A DNA stretch of 64,000 nucleotides, from assembly GCF_033807715.1 (NCBI RefSeq), contig NC_084592.1:25939001-26003000 (forward strand), in the 5' to 3' direction. Shown piece after piece: positions 38,658-57,219 of the stretch. The notes under the pieces were generated by a model, which ran no database searches, had not been told where the DNA came from, and saw only the letters and a list, made by a program, of their open reading frames with translations. The stretch is from Cololabis saira (taxonomy: Eukaryota; Chordata; Actinopteri; Beloniformes; Belonidae). Position numbers and translations under genes: made by a program. Within the stretch, counting starts at the first letter, position 1, and each line of letters opens with the position of its first letter.

Positions 38658-40910
38658 GTCTTGGACACTCGGGTGAAGAGAGGGGCTGAGCTGTCAACTG
38701 ATCACCACCTGGTGGTGAGTTGGATGCGCTGGCGGAGGAGGATGTTGGACAGACCGGGCAGACCCAAACGGATTGTGAGGGTCTGTTGGGAACGTCTGGC
38801 TGAGCCCTCTGTCAGGGACATCTTCAACTCCCACCTCCGGGAGAGCTTCTCTCGGATCCCGGGGGAGGCGGGGGACATCGAGTCCGAGTGGACCATGTTC
38901 TCTGCCTCCATTGTCGACGCGGCGGCTCGGAGTTGTGGTCGCAAGGTCTCCGGTGCCTGTCGTGGCGGCAATCCTAGAACCCGGTGGTGGACACCGGAAG
39001 TACAGGATGCCGTCAGACTGAAGAAGGGGTCCTACCGGGCTATGTTGGCCTGTGGGACTCCTGACGCAGTAGATAGGTACCGGCAGGCCAAGCGAGCCGC
39101 GGCTCGGGCAGTCCTGGAGGCAAAAACTCGGGTCTGGGAGGAGTTCGCGGAGGCCATGGAGGAAGACTTTCGGTCGGCCTCGAGGAAATTCTGGAGGACC
39201 GTTCGGCGCCTCAGAAGGGGGAAGCAGTACTCTGCCGGCACCGTTTATGGTGTGGGTGGGGAGCTGTTGACCTCGACTGGGGACATCGTCGGACGGTGGA
39301 AGGAATACTTCGAGGATCTCCTCAACCCGACTGACATGCCTTCCACTGAGGAAGCAGAGAGTGGGGACTCGGGGACGTGCTCATCCATCACCCAAGCCGA
39401 GGTCACTGAGGTGGTTCGTAAGCTCTTCAGTGGCAGGGCACCGGGGGTGGATGAGATTTGCCCTGAGTACCTCAAGTCTCTGGATGTCGTAGGGCTGTCT
39501 TGGTTGACACGCCTCTGCGACATCGCATGGAGGAAGGGGACAGTACCGCTGGAGTGGCAAACCGGGGTGGTGGTCCCTCTGTTTAAAAAGGGGGACCGGA
39601 GAGTGTGTTCCAACTATAGGGGGATCACACTTCTCAGCCTCCCCGGGAAAGTCTACGCCAGGGTACTGGAGAGGAGATTACGGCCGATAGTCGAACCTCG
39701 GATTCAGGAGGAACAATGCGGTTTTCGTCCCGGTCGTGGAACACTGGACCAGCTCTACACCCTCCGCAGGGTGCTCGAGGGTTCATGGGAATTTGCCTAA
39801 CCAGTCCACATGTGTTTTGTGGATCTGGAGAAGGCATTTGACCGTGTCCCTCGTGTCATTCTGTGGGGGGTGCTCAGTGAGTATGGAGTCCGGGGCCCTC
39901 TATTAAGGGCTGTCCGGTCTCTATATGATCGGAGCAGGAGTTTGGTTCGCATTGCTGGCAGTAAGTCAGACTTGTTCCCGGTGCATGTTGGACTCCGGCA
40001 GGGCTGCCCTTTGTCACCGGTCCTGTTCATAATTTTTTAGGATTTCTAGGCGTAGCCAGGGGCCGGAGGGGATCCGGTTTGGGAACCTCAGAATTTCATC
40101 TCTGCTTTTTGCGGATGATGTTGTCCTGTTGGCTTCATCAGACCGGGACCTTCCGCATGTGCTGGGGCGGTTTGCGGCCGAGTGCAACGCGGCAGGGATG
40201 AGAATCAGCACCTCCAAAACCGAGGCCATGGTTCTCCATCGGAAAAGGGTGGCGTGCCTTCTCCGGGTGGGTGGAGAAGTCCTCAGGTGGAGGAGTTCAA
40301 GTATCTCGGGATCTTGTTCACGAGTGAGGGAACGATGGAGCGGGAGATTGACAGACGGATCGGTGCAGCGTCCGCAGTTATGCGGTTGATGTACCGGACC
40401 GTCGTGGTGAAGAGGGAGCTGAGTTGAAAGGCGAAGCTCTCGATTTACCGGTCAATCTACGCCCCTACCCTCACCTATGGTCATGAACTTTGGGTAGTGA
40501 CCGAAAGGACAAGATCGCGGATACAAGCGGCCGAGATGAGTTTCCTCCGCAGGGTGGCTGGACGCTCCCTTAGAGATAGGGTGAGGAGTTCGGTCACCCG
40601 GGAGGAGCTCGGAGTCGAGCCGCTGCTCCTCCACATTGAGAGGAGTCAGCTGAGGTGGCTTGGGCATCTGTACCGGATCCTCCTGGACGCCTCCCTAGGG
40701 AGGTGTTCCAGGCATGTCCCACCGGGAGGAGACCCCGGGGAAGACCCAGGACACGCTGGAGAGACTATGTCTCTCGGCTGGCCTGGGAACGCCTCGGACT
40801 CCCCCCGGAAGAGCTGGAGGAAGTGTCTGGGGTGAGGGAAGTCTGGGCATCCCTCTTGAGGCTGCTGCCCCCGCGACCCGGGAACGGATAAAGCGGCGGA
40901 CGATGGATGG
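38658..40910 (+). mobile_element. RTE/Rex3-like LINE, 5'-truncated, with exact target duplication
   Basis: The element is flanked by identical 13-bp ACGGAGAGCTCAC at 38645-38657 and 40911-40923. Its 3' end is GATGGATGG, the short GATG-type tail of RTE/Rex3 elements. The coding region starts at the very end of the endonuclease (STDHHLVVSW). It runs through the reverse transcriptase (GVDEICPEYLK, VPLFKKGDRRVCSNYRGITL, EEQCGFRPGRGT, VDLEKAFDRVPR, HVGLRQGCPLSP, FADDVVLLASS) to a C-terminal domain with YGHELWV, RRVAGRSLRDR and RTRWRDYVSRLAW. The first large frame covers 38592-39800. A TAA at 39798, a frame loss near 40040 and another near 40270 inactivate it. The clade call is tentative; the insertion structure is certain. 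Confidence 0.9.
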
Positions 40911-40923
40911 ACGGAGAGCTCAC

Positions 40924-42685
40924 TACATCATACATTTCAGTTTCTGGGTATGAATATATATATATATTTTTTAACAGTGTACTGACAAAATTGGCAGGTA
41001 GAAGATGGTGATGATATATTCACTGAGAGTAACACAAATAGTTCTGGATTAGAAACCATGTAGAATCCCTTATCCTACCTTTAACAGTGGAAACAGCAAC
41101 ATGGAGCTGTTCTGGAAAGTCTTAATATTTACTACTACCTACCAATACCTACTACTTATAATAATTACTACAACTGTCTATATATGCAGGAGACAAACCA
41201 TAATAAGAGAAACCTGCAACAAAAGCTGGCATCCAGCAGTGATTTCAGCCATAATGCAATGGTGGCTTTGAGACCAGGAGAACCAGTGCTTGCTGGAACA
41301 TGCTACAAAAATGGATTTAATACACATTCATGGTGGTTTTACTGAAACGGTAGTGTGGATGCAGATTGGTCTTAATTCAAAACATTGTCTTTTTAAGGGT
41401 GCAAAACTATCTTAAATTTTCTAAAAAGAAATTGATAAAAGATAAACAGAAATTGTATTTTTTTTTGTCAAGAAGTATAAAAGAATGACAGAATTATTCA
41501 ATAGAATCTGCAATGCAAAAATATTAAACTGCAATCCATTGGACCTTAACTGAACAACATTTTAGGCATGATCTCATAGATCAAAGCAGAGTTATGATAC
41601 GATATGACTAACGCTTGTTGGTTTGCAGCAAGTTCAGCTTGAACTAAAGGCCAGTTAGAAGTAGGTGTTGAGCAAAAATATGAACATAGCAACAGTCCGA
41701 GCAGTTGTTATTTGAACAAGTAAAGATGCTTTAGAGAATGAGGACAGCTACTGAAAAAACAGTCACTATATTACTGAGTCCTTATCTGAGCATATTCAAG
41801 ACCATCTGACTGACAAGCTTATAAATGTTATGACATTCAAACAAATAACGTGGTGCCATCACATTTAAAATTTCTGGAGTTATACGTTTAAGTTTTGTTG
41901 CGCCAGTTTAGAGTTTAAGCGGAAGCATTTTGCACCAGAGCTGAAGAAGAGACAACCATCTAGCCGTGTTTTTATAAAAGCATGTGTAACTCATAAGACA
42001 GATTTGGGTTCACTTTGGCCAACAGTCTTCAACTAAGGACTCCGAGAACAGAAGTAATGTGATCCTCAAATTTAAACGTGCTGTCAAAATTATAAGCGTC
42101 ATTTTAATAGATGGCCAAGCAAAAGTCCCCCAAAGGCTTGAAGAGGAAGCACAGTCTCCCATCTGATCAGAGCAACCAAACAACAGCTGAGCTGTGAGCC
42201 CAGAGTGAAGACGTTTGTAGTTGCCGTTTGGCATTTCTCAATAAGATTAGCAAATAAAAAATTACACATGAAAACAAGTTGAAATTCATTAACTTTGGTA
42301 GAGTTGGGACAAATTGATTAGTCACTGAAATCATGTCTATAAAAACTGTACAGCACAGCACCAGCTGTTGTGTATCTTTTTTGTATTTTTCTTTTCGGCT
42401 TTATGACACAAAGGCATACTTGTTTGGAGGATTAATGAACTGAATGTATTCCGTGTTAAAAAAACATTGCTAAACAACAGCAGGGTCAATGGTCTCAGTT
42501 GCCATAGTTACCAACGCATCACCATCTGACATCAAGTACCACAGAACATTTCATCAACTCCACCCAAGAGTCTCTTAAGGCAACAACACATGAAACAGAT
42601 CTCACTAATGTTCGTCTTTGCCTTTTCAACAAATGGAAGCAATTATGTGCAATTATTGGCTGGTGAGTGCCAGATTCTAAAAACA

Positions 42686-42688
<3 letters not shown>
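40924..42688. other. No gene recognised
   Basis: AT-rich non-coding DNA. No splice-bounded conserved frame was found on either strand, and no gtf2f2 exon. Confidence 0.55.

Positions 42689-42742
<54 letters not shown>
42689..42742. repeat. (CA)n microsatellite
   Basis: A pure CA run of about 54 bp. Confidence 0.97.
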
Positions 42743-42744
<2 letters not shown>

Positions 42745-43554
42745 AAACAGATGCTCCAAATATCCTTCTGCTGCAACCGTATCATGAAGTCAAGGCAGTC
42801 ACATAGGGTCAAGGACAAGACGACCGTTTCTCTGATGCCATTCACATTTTTCCCGTTTCCTCTTCCCAAGGCTCTAATGGACACCTTAATGTAGGAAAGA
42901 AATGTTTGTTTTTTTTTTTAAATATGGAACAAACCAACGAAAGAGAGAAAACTGACCCCAGCCAAATGTAGCTCAAGGCGGCTGTGTGTGGGAGGAACAC
43001 TTGAGACGAACAGTAAATTCCTGCACATTGACTTCAATATGAAACTATTGCATACTACATCAGTGTTGGTGGTCGACACCTTCAATAGAAATTCAATATT
43101 CCAATTCTCCTACGCACTTATCATTCAGAATTTTTTTAGGGCTGCATTACTCTCACACAGATAAAGATAACCTCTATGAGGTAATAGTGAAAACTACTCA
43201 TGTGAATGGAGTCATTCTTTGGAAAGGGAATATCAGACCTGCATCAGGTGGAACAGATGATGCAGCCGTGATGTTGGAGTCAAAGTTACATTCAAACGCA
43301 GAAGACGTACAACTAGCAAAATCGATTCACACTAAAATTATTAAAACATTAAAATCATTATTTTATTTAAATTGCTGCTTTATGTACATTGCTGAGCAGG
43401 GAGTGATTAATAGAAGAAGAAAATAAAAGGTATGGACATATCGACAGGGTTAAGACTTTATAAACAAATATGAAGTATATGACTATTTAGTTGTAAAACT
43501 AATAAATCAAAAGTAATGTGAACCAGCATTCAAATTCAAAATTATGGAATAGAG

Positions 43555-43688
43555 GATTAGGGCCACCGAAGAAAAAAAAAACTAGAGTTTTGAGACTAAA
43601 GTCTTTTTTTGTTCTAGGTTTCTGAAAAAAGACAGAATTCAGACTTTTTTCTTCGAATTACATTTTTTTTCTTCAGTGGCCCTAATCT
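43555..43688. mobile_element. Short inverted-repeat MITE
   Basis: GATTAGGGCCACCGAAGAAA at 43555 is mirrored by TTCTTCAGTGGCCCTAATC ending about 43688. About 95 bp of poly-purine then poly-pyrimidine DNA lies between. One strand can fold into a long hairpin. Confidence 0.75.
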
Positions 43689-44280
43689 TCTGTACAAAAT
43701 AATATCTAACTTACAGATTCAATAAAATGTTGCAGCTGGAACTGAACAGACACAGAAGAAAAATGTATGCATATGTCCGGAGCAAATTTAAAACGAACAG
43801 ATCAATTCATGGATTGGTTTAATCTACCAATAACTGACTCACATACTGTATTTTGTGAATATTAGGAGCAATATCTGATCCTAATATCACTGCCATCCCA
43901 AGTCAGGGCTGAGGATCAGTCCTGTAACTTGTTTGCCTAAAATTCCTACCAATTCAAAAACTACAGGGGTTTGCAACTCACAGAAACTTTCTGAAAACAC
44001 AATTATTAATTAAATCCTTTATAAATACAGTTAAATCTTAAGTGTCAACAGAAGTGCTGAGTTTAGCAGAACATGAGGTCAGAGGCTGCATTCATATTTT
44101 CAGACCTTCTTAAGTTGTTCATGTTTTGGTTATGTTTTAGATTCGAAGTGGGTGCATCGTCTGGACTGAACAGAGACTGATACCATAACATTGACATTTT
44201 TTTATTTTGTTTCAACATTTTATGTGCAATAAGGGCAGTCGACCAGTCAGTTCTGTTTTAGGACTAGGTGAAACGATCCC

Positions 44281-46890
44281 TTAAGTAAACATATACGGTG
44301 AGACATGAGTGGTGATGGTGCATCCATCGGAGGGGCTTGTGATGGTGTGTGAGGAGGGGTGGGGGTGGGGGTTGTAAGCCTCAGTGGGGTCATCAGGTGG
44401 GCACCCTCTTTCCCCGGTGTTTCGATGATAGGCCCACAACACCTCCAGAGGGCTCATCGGCAACACCTGGTGTCCCAGGTGTGCCCCCCTCTGCTTTCAA
44501 CCCTGTGTCATTACTTTGGGGCCCAGGAGGAGTCTCGCCTCTTCACCCAGAGCCACCGACTTGCTTCTTCTGCTGCACCTGAGAGGGCTTTTATGGTCTG
44601 GCATTGGGCTTGGCCTCGAATCCCCAAGTCCTTAAGCAGCCTGATGGTAGACTTGCCCAAGAAGCCTCTGCAGCCAACTTCCACTGGGCAAATCTTGGCT
44701 TTCCAACCACGTTGCTCCGCATCAGCTGCAAGCTCGCTGTACTTAAGACTCTTGCGTTCGAAGGCCTCCTCAACAGCAGCCTCCCAGGGAACAGTGAGCT
44801 CTATGATATAGACTGTGTGAAGTGAGGAGGACCAGAGCACAAGGTCTGGTCTGAGGATTGTTTTGGCAATCTCAGGTGGGAAGCATAGCCTGTGGTTCAG
44901 ATCTGCTACCAACTTCCAGTTTTGTGCCCCTCCGAGCTGGCCGATGTCCGATGTGTGAACCTTGGCTGGCTTTGCTCCTTCTCAGATGAAATCTCTTGCA
45001 GATGTAGGATGGAATGATGGAGGGGGAAGGTCATTGATCTTTGTCCATTTCTTATCCAGAGTAGCTGCCAGGCACTTGAGGACGTGGTTGTGCCGCCAGG
45101 TGTAACAGCCTTGTGACAGGCTTGTCTTGCAGCCAACCAGAATGTGTTTGAGGTTTGCGGGAGATGGACAGAGGGGGCATGTAGGGTCTTCTCCGTACCA
45201 TTGGTTGAGGTTAGAGGGGGAAGGCAGGACATCATACGTTGCAGGTAAGATGAAGCTGGGGTGAAATGCTTCCATGCCCAACAGCTCCCTCCAAGAGAAC
45301 CTTCTCCTCTCAAGTCCCTCCCATCTCATCCACTGTCCTTGCCTTGTGAGACAGCCTTTGCACACCTTGTTGCCTGCTCTTGCCGACGCTAAGTGCCGAC
45401 GACCAGACGTCGGCGCTGAGCTGGAGCTGCCCTCTGCCAGGTTGGCCTACTCTCTCCCAGGCCAGGGCCTCCTCTCCCTTGTTGCACTAGGCGAACAATG
45501 TCTCTGTGCCTGAGATCTGACTTTGCCTGCTGAGTAGCTGCAGTTGGGGTCCATTTCCTTCCGGTCACCAGGGTAGGAGCTGTTTGGGCTACACAAGGCT
45601 CACGGGATTCCGACAGTGTCATTTCCAACCTTACTTTGGAACATTTGAAGTCCTCTGCAAGGCTGGAAACAGGAAGTTCCAGAATTCCTCTTCCGTACAG
45701 CCCGATTTTGCTAAAGCATCTGGCATTTTTTGGCAAATGAGCTGACCAATCCCTCCAGTTTTTCAACCTTTGAGATTGGGACCTCGTAGATGGTAAGAGG
45801 CCACATCAGCCTGGGTAACAGCCCAAACTGGAGGCACCAAAGCTTCAGCCTGCCTGGGAGCATGGACTTATTTATACTCTCAAGGCCACTTATGGTGTCC
45901 AGCCTAAGGTGGTCCACTTGTTCTGTGTCGCTGAGGGTGGCATTGTACCAACGTCCAAGACTCTTGACTGGCTTCTCTGACACTGTTGGTATGAGTTCCT
46001 CGCCGACGTAGAACCGGTGTTCTGACAACTTCCCCATGACAACTGAAATGCTCCTGGACTTGCTCGGCTTTATTTCCATCCGGGCCCACTGGATGTTCTC
46101 CTGCAGCTTGTTCAGCAGTCGTCTGGCACATGCTTTAGTAGTGGTAAGTATGGTCATTTCATCCATATAAGCTCTGATGGGAGGGAGACGAAGACCAGGT
46201 TTGAGCTTCTGTCCTCCTACTACCCACCGGGAGGCTCGGATGATGACCTCCATAGCCATTGTGAAGGCTAGAGGCGAGATGGTGCATCCTGCCATTATCC
46301 CTATTTCCAGCCGTTGCCATGCGGTGTTATACTCATCAGTTGTCTGGCATAGCTGCACGTCTTGGAAGTAGGATTTGACGAGGCCGGTGATTGCTTCTGC
46401 TTCTGAAATAGTCGAATGCCGTTCAGAGGAGATTGTGAGGAACTGACCCAAAGGCATTGGCGAGGTCCAGGAACACGACATGTAGATCTCTTCCCTCCTT
46501 TTTGGCGGCCTGGATTTGATGCCATATCACGTTTGTGTGCTCCAAGCAGCCGGAGAAGCCTGGGATCCCTGCCTTCTGCACCGTGGTATTAATGTAGTGG
46601 TTCTTTTCCAGGTAGACCGCCAACCTGTGAGCCACTACACTGAAGAAGATTTTGCCCTCAACGTTCAGGAGGCTGATTTGGCGAAACTGGCTGATGTCGG
46701 CAGAATACTTTTTCTTGGGGATTAGGATACATCCTGCCCTCCGCCACGCAGCTGGAATTGCTTGTTTCTGCCACACCACCTTCATCAGCCTCCAAAGAAA
46801 ACGTAATACGTCTGGTGCGTTCTTATAAAGTCGGTATGGGACTCCATTAGGCCCAGGGGAGGATGCAGCTCTTGCCCGATGTACAATTCT
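44281..46890 (-). mobile_element. R2-superfamily LINE (C-terminal restriction-like endonuclease), degraded
   Basis: On the minus strand the coding order from 46890 downward is reverse transcriptase motifs (SSPGPNGVPYRLYK, WRRAGCILIPKKK, ISLLNVEGKIFFSVV, DLANAFGSVPH, GIMAGCTISPLAF, AYMDEMTILT). A CCHC knuckle CPLCPSPANLKHILVGC with TWRHNHVLKCLAATL follows at about 45180-45080. Last is a PD-(D/E)XK-type endonuclease, RPDLVLW and IELTVPWE, at about 44870-44800. That order defines the R2/NeSL/Hero group with a C-terminal site-specific-type endonuclease. Several frameshifts split it, and the catalytic YxDD box reads YMDE, so it is inactive. The 5' part is missing. No 28S rDNA target or clear target duplication is seen at the borders. 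Confidence 0.8.
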
Positions 46891-52519
<5,629 letters not shown>

Positions 52520-53071
52520 CAGTGGGGTGGGGGATCCAAATATAATTTTCCATTACAGCTCATATCTCCCAAGCCCAGCGGCTGCCTCATTAAGGAAATG
52601 TAATGATTCCATTCGTTAACTTTAAAGCGGTTTTCCAACCTTTGTGACTGTATTCCACCTACACGTTTGACTTCATAGTGGATCAGCAACATCCGTATGC
52701 AGCAAACAGGCTTTCATGTCCCACTAACACTGAAAGGGCTGCTGGGCAATTTAACCACGGTTCGTCTTCACTGGTTTATATCTACAGACAAGTAGAAGTC
52801 ATGGATTTGTTTGATAATGGTGCATTACTGTTTTTTTAAATATGCACAGAAAATGTAGAGATCTGAATTAGTTTAGAGGAGGGTAGAGAATCAGAGTGTC
52901 TCAGAGACCACCTGATATCTTTATATTGCAACCCTGCTGTGAATATTACCGTGGGGAAGGTTTTTTTCCCAGGTGATGACATTCATATTGTGCTTTTAGC
53001 TTATAAACATATTGTAATATCATCACCAAGTACCTAATGTCTGGTAGGTTTCAATCAGAATCATCAGGGAC

Positions 53072-54015
53072 TAGGGTGTAACGATACACTAATCTCACGA
53101 TACGATACGATATTATAGCAGTATTTTTTTAACAACCTTGAATGAAGAACATATGACTGGAAAAAAATGTCTTTTATTTGAAAGACACAAAATATGCTGT
53201 GCGTTTCCCTATTGTTACAGTTTGTAATTTTTTATAACTGTTTAAGTTTTAAAGAGAAAGCCAGGCCAACCATTTTCCACAAACTGAACTAAAAGTAAAT
53301 CTCAGGTTTGCATTATGCATCTTCAGTTTCATACAAGTAAACATATTTTGCCACAAACTGAATAGTTTCTCTCATGTATGATTTGACTTTTTTCTTTTCC
53401 AGAAATTTAACAACTAAAATTAAATAAATAAAAGTAAATAAATATATATTTTCACATCATAAAAAAGATTGATTCCTGCTCACCTTATAAGTGTAAGAGG
53501 AGATGTATTTTTGTTAAGAAGGTTATTTTGGTAATTCAGGGTTCATTATTTTATAAATATATTCTTTATATTTTGATGTAAATCAGGGACTATAATGACA
53601 CTAGTCAGTTTATCTGTAGTGCTTAGTATGTTTTAGATTGGGCGGAGTGATACAGCACTAGGTGCTGTGTTGATGTTCTAAAATCCTACACTGTTGAGGG
53701 ACATTAAAGTACACTGGAACTCAGCAGAAGTTGTCTCCGTGTTTATCCTACTCACGACCCGAAAAAGGTTTAATTTAATAAGGTAAGGCTTAACTCTACA
53801 CCAGACTTACATAAGTAAAGGTTCAGAGCTCAAAACGGGACTAGTTTCTCCTGAACGGAGTAAGATTTTGGACCGCGGTCTGATGCGCGTTACTAGTCAA
53901 CACAATAGATTAATATTAATAACCCAATATCGCGATACACTGTCACCTCCACGACACGTATCGTGACGTTTTTGTATCGCGAAATTTCGTGGCACGATAT
54001 ATTGTTACACCCCTA
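53072..54015. mobile_element. Non-autonomous hAT transposon with perfect 8-bp target duplication
   Basis: The left end is TAGGGTGTAACGATACACTA and the right end CACGATATATTGTTACACCCCTA, inverted repeats of each other with one base gap. TCAGGGAC stands on both sides (53064-53071 and 54016-54023). Eight-base duplications and TAGGGGTG-type termini are hAT hallmarks. The 944-bp interior is AT-rich and has no transposase. Confidence 0.9.
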
Positions 54016-54023
54016 TCAGGGAC

Positions 54024-54456
54024 TAAACGTGGAGTGTCTGGTACTTGGACATCGGCAATAGATGTTGTGGGGTCTTGGTGAAAATACAAGGCAAATGTGG
54101 GCCTACAAAAATCCCCGATGTGGCGGTAACATTGGAAAACCAGAGAAGCCCTATGCAGAGGTCCAATATACTACAGTTTCTGTGGACCCTGTGACTCACA
54201 TGGGGCCTCTGAGTTGTTTACAGGTAGTTGGCCAAAAGGACAAAGCTGCTGTGGGTGGTACTGATGCTAACCCACATAAGAACCACATGGGTGTTATCTA
54301 GGGTTTATGAGGGTTTGCCTCGCTCACACTGACCCACAGTAAACCCAAGGAGGGCTTGTGTGGGTATGATTGCCGAGACACCCACAATAATAATGCCCAT
54401 AATAATATTTACCATCGTTACTATGTTGATAAGGCTTGGTAAGAATTGCTTAATGT
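54024..54456. other. Repeat-like DNA with CCACATGGG words
   Basis: CACATGGG and its near variants (ACCCACATAAG, CCACATGGGTG, GTGTGGGT) recur between 54170 and 54370. This suggests a diverged repeat. No gene is seen. Confidence 0.35.
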
Positions 54457-54464
54457 CACTAGGT

Positions 54465-55141
54465 CAGGGGTCGGCAACCCGCGGCTCCAGAGCCGCATGC
54501 GGCTCTTTAGTGCCGCCCTAGTGGCTCCTGGAGCTTTTTAAAAAATGTTTGACCTTTTTTTTCCTTTTTTTCTTCTTTTATTTCTCTTTTTTTTCTTCTT
54601 TTTTTTCTTTTTTCACCTTTTTTTCCTTTTTTGCCTTTTTTTCTCTTTTTTTTCTTGCTTTTTCCTTTCCTTTTTAATCGCGACATTTTGACTTTTTTCT
54701 CAAAATTTTGACTTTTTTCTCGATATTTCGACTTTTTTCTCGAGATTTTGATTTTTTTCCTCAACATTTCAACTTTTTTCTCGACATTTCGACTTTTTCC
54801 TCGATATTTTGACTTTTTTCTCGAGATTGTAGTTGTACATTAATCTCGATATTTTGACTTTTTTCTCGCAATTTCGACATTTTTCTTGACATTTCAACTT
54901 TTTCCTCGACATTTCCACTTTTTTCTCGACATTTCCACTTTTTTCTCGAAGTGCATAATGAAAAAAAAATCTTCCCCCAGTTATAACTAATATAGAAACA
55001 TGCAGCATGTGCTGCCTTCATTCTAAAGCTGATACAAGACTTTTAATTTTTTGCGGCTCCAGACATATTACTATTTTACTATATTACATATTACTTTTTT
55101 GTGTTTTTGGTCCAATACGGCTCTTTCAACATTTTGGGTTG
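54465..55141. mobile_element. hAT-type MITE, copy 1 (right terminus shortened)
   Basis: The left end is CAGGGGTCGGCAACCCGCGG. The interior is full of tandem units of the type TTTCTCGACATTTCGACTTT. The right end is CAACATTTTGGGTTG, where copy 2 has the same sequence followed by the full terminus. CACTAGGT flanks both sides (54457-54464 and 55142-55149). The last 10 or so bases of the right inverted repeat are absent although the target duplication abuts exactly. Confidence 0.85.
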
Positions 55142-55149
55142 CACTAGGT

Positions 55150-57211
55150 GAATAACATTGACATGTTGTGAAATGTTGATTTCTCTGTTCAGATTAACTT
55201 GGCTCATATGCAGACTCTATACAGCCCATAAATTTCTATAATGAACGAAGAAAGAGATTGACAGCACTGATCACATTCAAGACCCTATTTTAAGTGGTTG
55301 CCATGCCAGCTTCACAGCAGTCAGTGACTCCATGTTAAACGACAAGCTCTTAGAGCAGCATGATGAATAATTCACTATGTTTAACAAGGTAGGAGAGTCC
55401 TTGCCTGTAGCATTTTGGGAAATTTAATACCGAACGTCCAAAGCTGTCAGCATGTGAAAAGAGATTCAACAGATTTCCAGACTTTGAAGACAATCATCAT
55501 CTCTCAAAGAGACAGTTTTAATGAACAGGAGGAAGAAAGCAGGTCAAACTTCCCATAATCCTCCCTGCTGCATCCTGTCCTTGTTTGCAATTCCAATTTT
55601 CGGGAGTGTCGTTAAAGATGATACAACTAATCACCTATGACTGAAAGGAAAAAAAACACACACACACACACACTGGAGAGAGACACAGAGCTCTCATACC
55701 GGGATCCGGATAAACACACATCCAGAAGAGCCCAGAAGAGTGGCATTTCAATAACCCACATCAATTTACACAGCAGTCACATGTTTGAAATGAGTGCTCT
55801 AGTTCAAGTGAATCTTCAGTCACGGCCCACTCAGTCCACCTCCGTTTATCACAAGCGCTCGGAGGGGTAAGTGGCTGCTAACCTGTTGCATCACACTTGC
55901 ACACCTGTTGCGCCGTGTTTAATTTAAGATTAGTAAGCAATCCATAAGGGCTGGTTCATTTTATTTCTACGCAGAATAATACTGAGAGATTGACTCTGCT
56001 CAACTGTATCACACTAGTTAATTAAGAAAAAATAAAACAAATCTTCTCTTGCTCTTTCATATTCATTTTTTTACCTCTTTGCCAAAAGGTGTTGTGCATG
56101 TGAAATGTTTGAAGACATTTAAAAACAGCATTAGTTAATTACTGTGATTGTTTTAGACAAAAAATGCCAGACTGAATGACTCCTGGACTGCAAAACTTAA
56201 TATCTAAGAAAGTAAAAAGCCATGTTTCAAGAATATTAGCTGATTTTTTTGGAACTATCGTACTAGTGTTAAGAATTCTAGTAATTTTTTTCTTACCCCA
56301 TTGTCAAAGATACTTTAGCTTAAAATAAGACAATTCTGACTAGATTTATGGAATATTAAGCTTATTTCTAGTGGGGCTGTTGTTGCAGTGCACGTGCTTT
56401 TTAAGGCTTGAGATAAACAATATAACGTAATTTTGGTCAGATTTAACAAGACAGTTGAAGCAACCACACTGGACTTAAAGAAACTGAGAAGAACATTTAT
56501 TTTCCCTCACCGAAGAATGTAATGGGCTCTGTTCTTCCAGGAGCCTGATAGTGTTGTTTGAACAGCCTGCCTCCGGGCAGAGTATGGGAGCCATGGATAT
56601 AAACATCCTCATAAGCAAGCTGCCTCTGGTCGCTGCAGTGACAAAAACTGCAACAATCCAGGTATTGTGTCACTGCCAGGCTGGTGTGCAAGTGCTAATA
56701 GATTATGCGAATTGGCAGGTATTTCCTCCCTGGTTAATACATACATTTAAACTAGGTTAAAAAATGTCTGCAGCAGAATAGCCTTCGGTCTCAGAATCCA
56801 GCATAATCACAGATTCGACATGTGGCTATCTACATGAGCACATTATCAATATGTGTGGGTGTTTTTGTGAGACGTAATATAGTTCCTAGCACAATGTTTA
56901 ACACTGGAGCACACAGCTACGCACCTCCTTTTTTTAATGATTTTTTTAATTTTCTAAAAGATGGTAACAAAGACATATGACACGTGTGCCCCTCATGAGA
57001 AAAGAACATATTGACTAAAAGGTTGGGGGCGGACTGGATTATAGATTGAAGATATCGGCAGCTGAAGTAGCCATCCCATGTAGCTAGTACACACATTGAT
57101 TCTTAGTTTTGCAGTCTCTAATGACAAAACACACCAGTTTTCATGGACAGCAGCTCCAGCTTTAGCACCACTAAACCGAACAACTGATCCAGTAGCGATC
57201 ATTTACTATAT
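55150..57211. other. No gene recognised
   Basis: Between the two MITE copies. A minus-strand frame at 56497-56691 has an acceptor-like and a donor-like edge (TTCGGTGAG) but no known domain. Nothing else stands out. Confidence 0.5.
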
Positions 57212-57219
57212 TTCTAGAT

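Noticed and set aside
56497..56691. Minus-strand frame with acceptor and donor edges
   Set aside because: It does not match the RAP30 N-terminal half or any family I know, and splice-like edges are common by chance.
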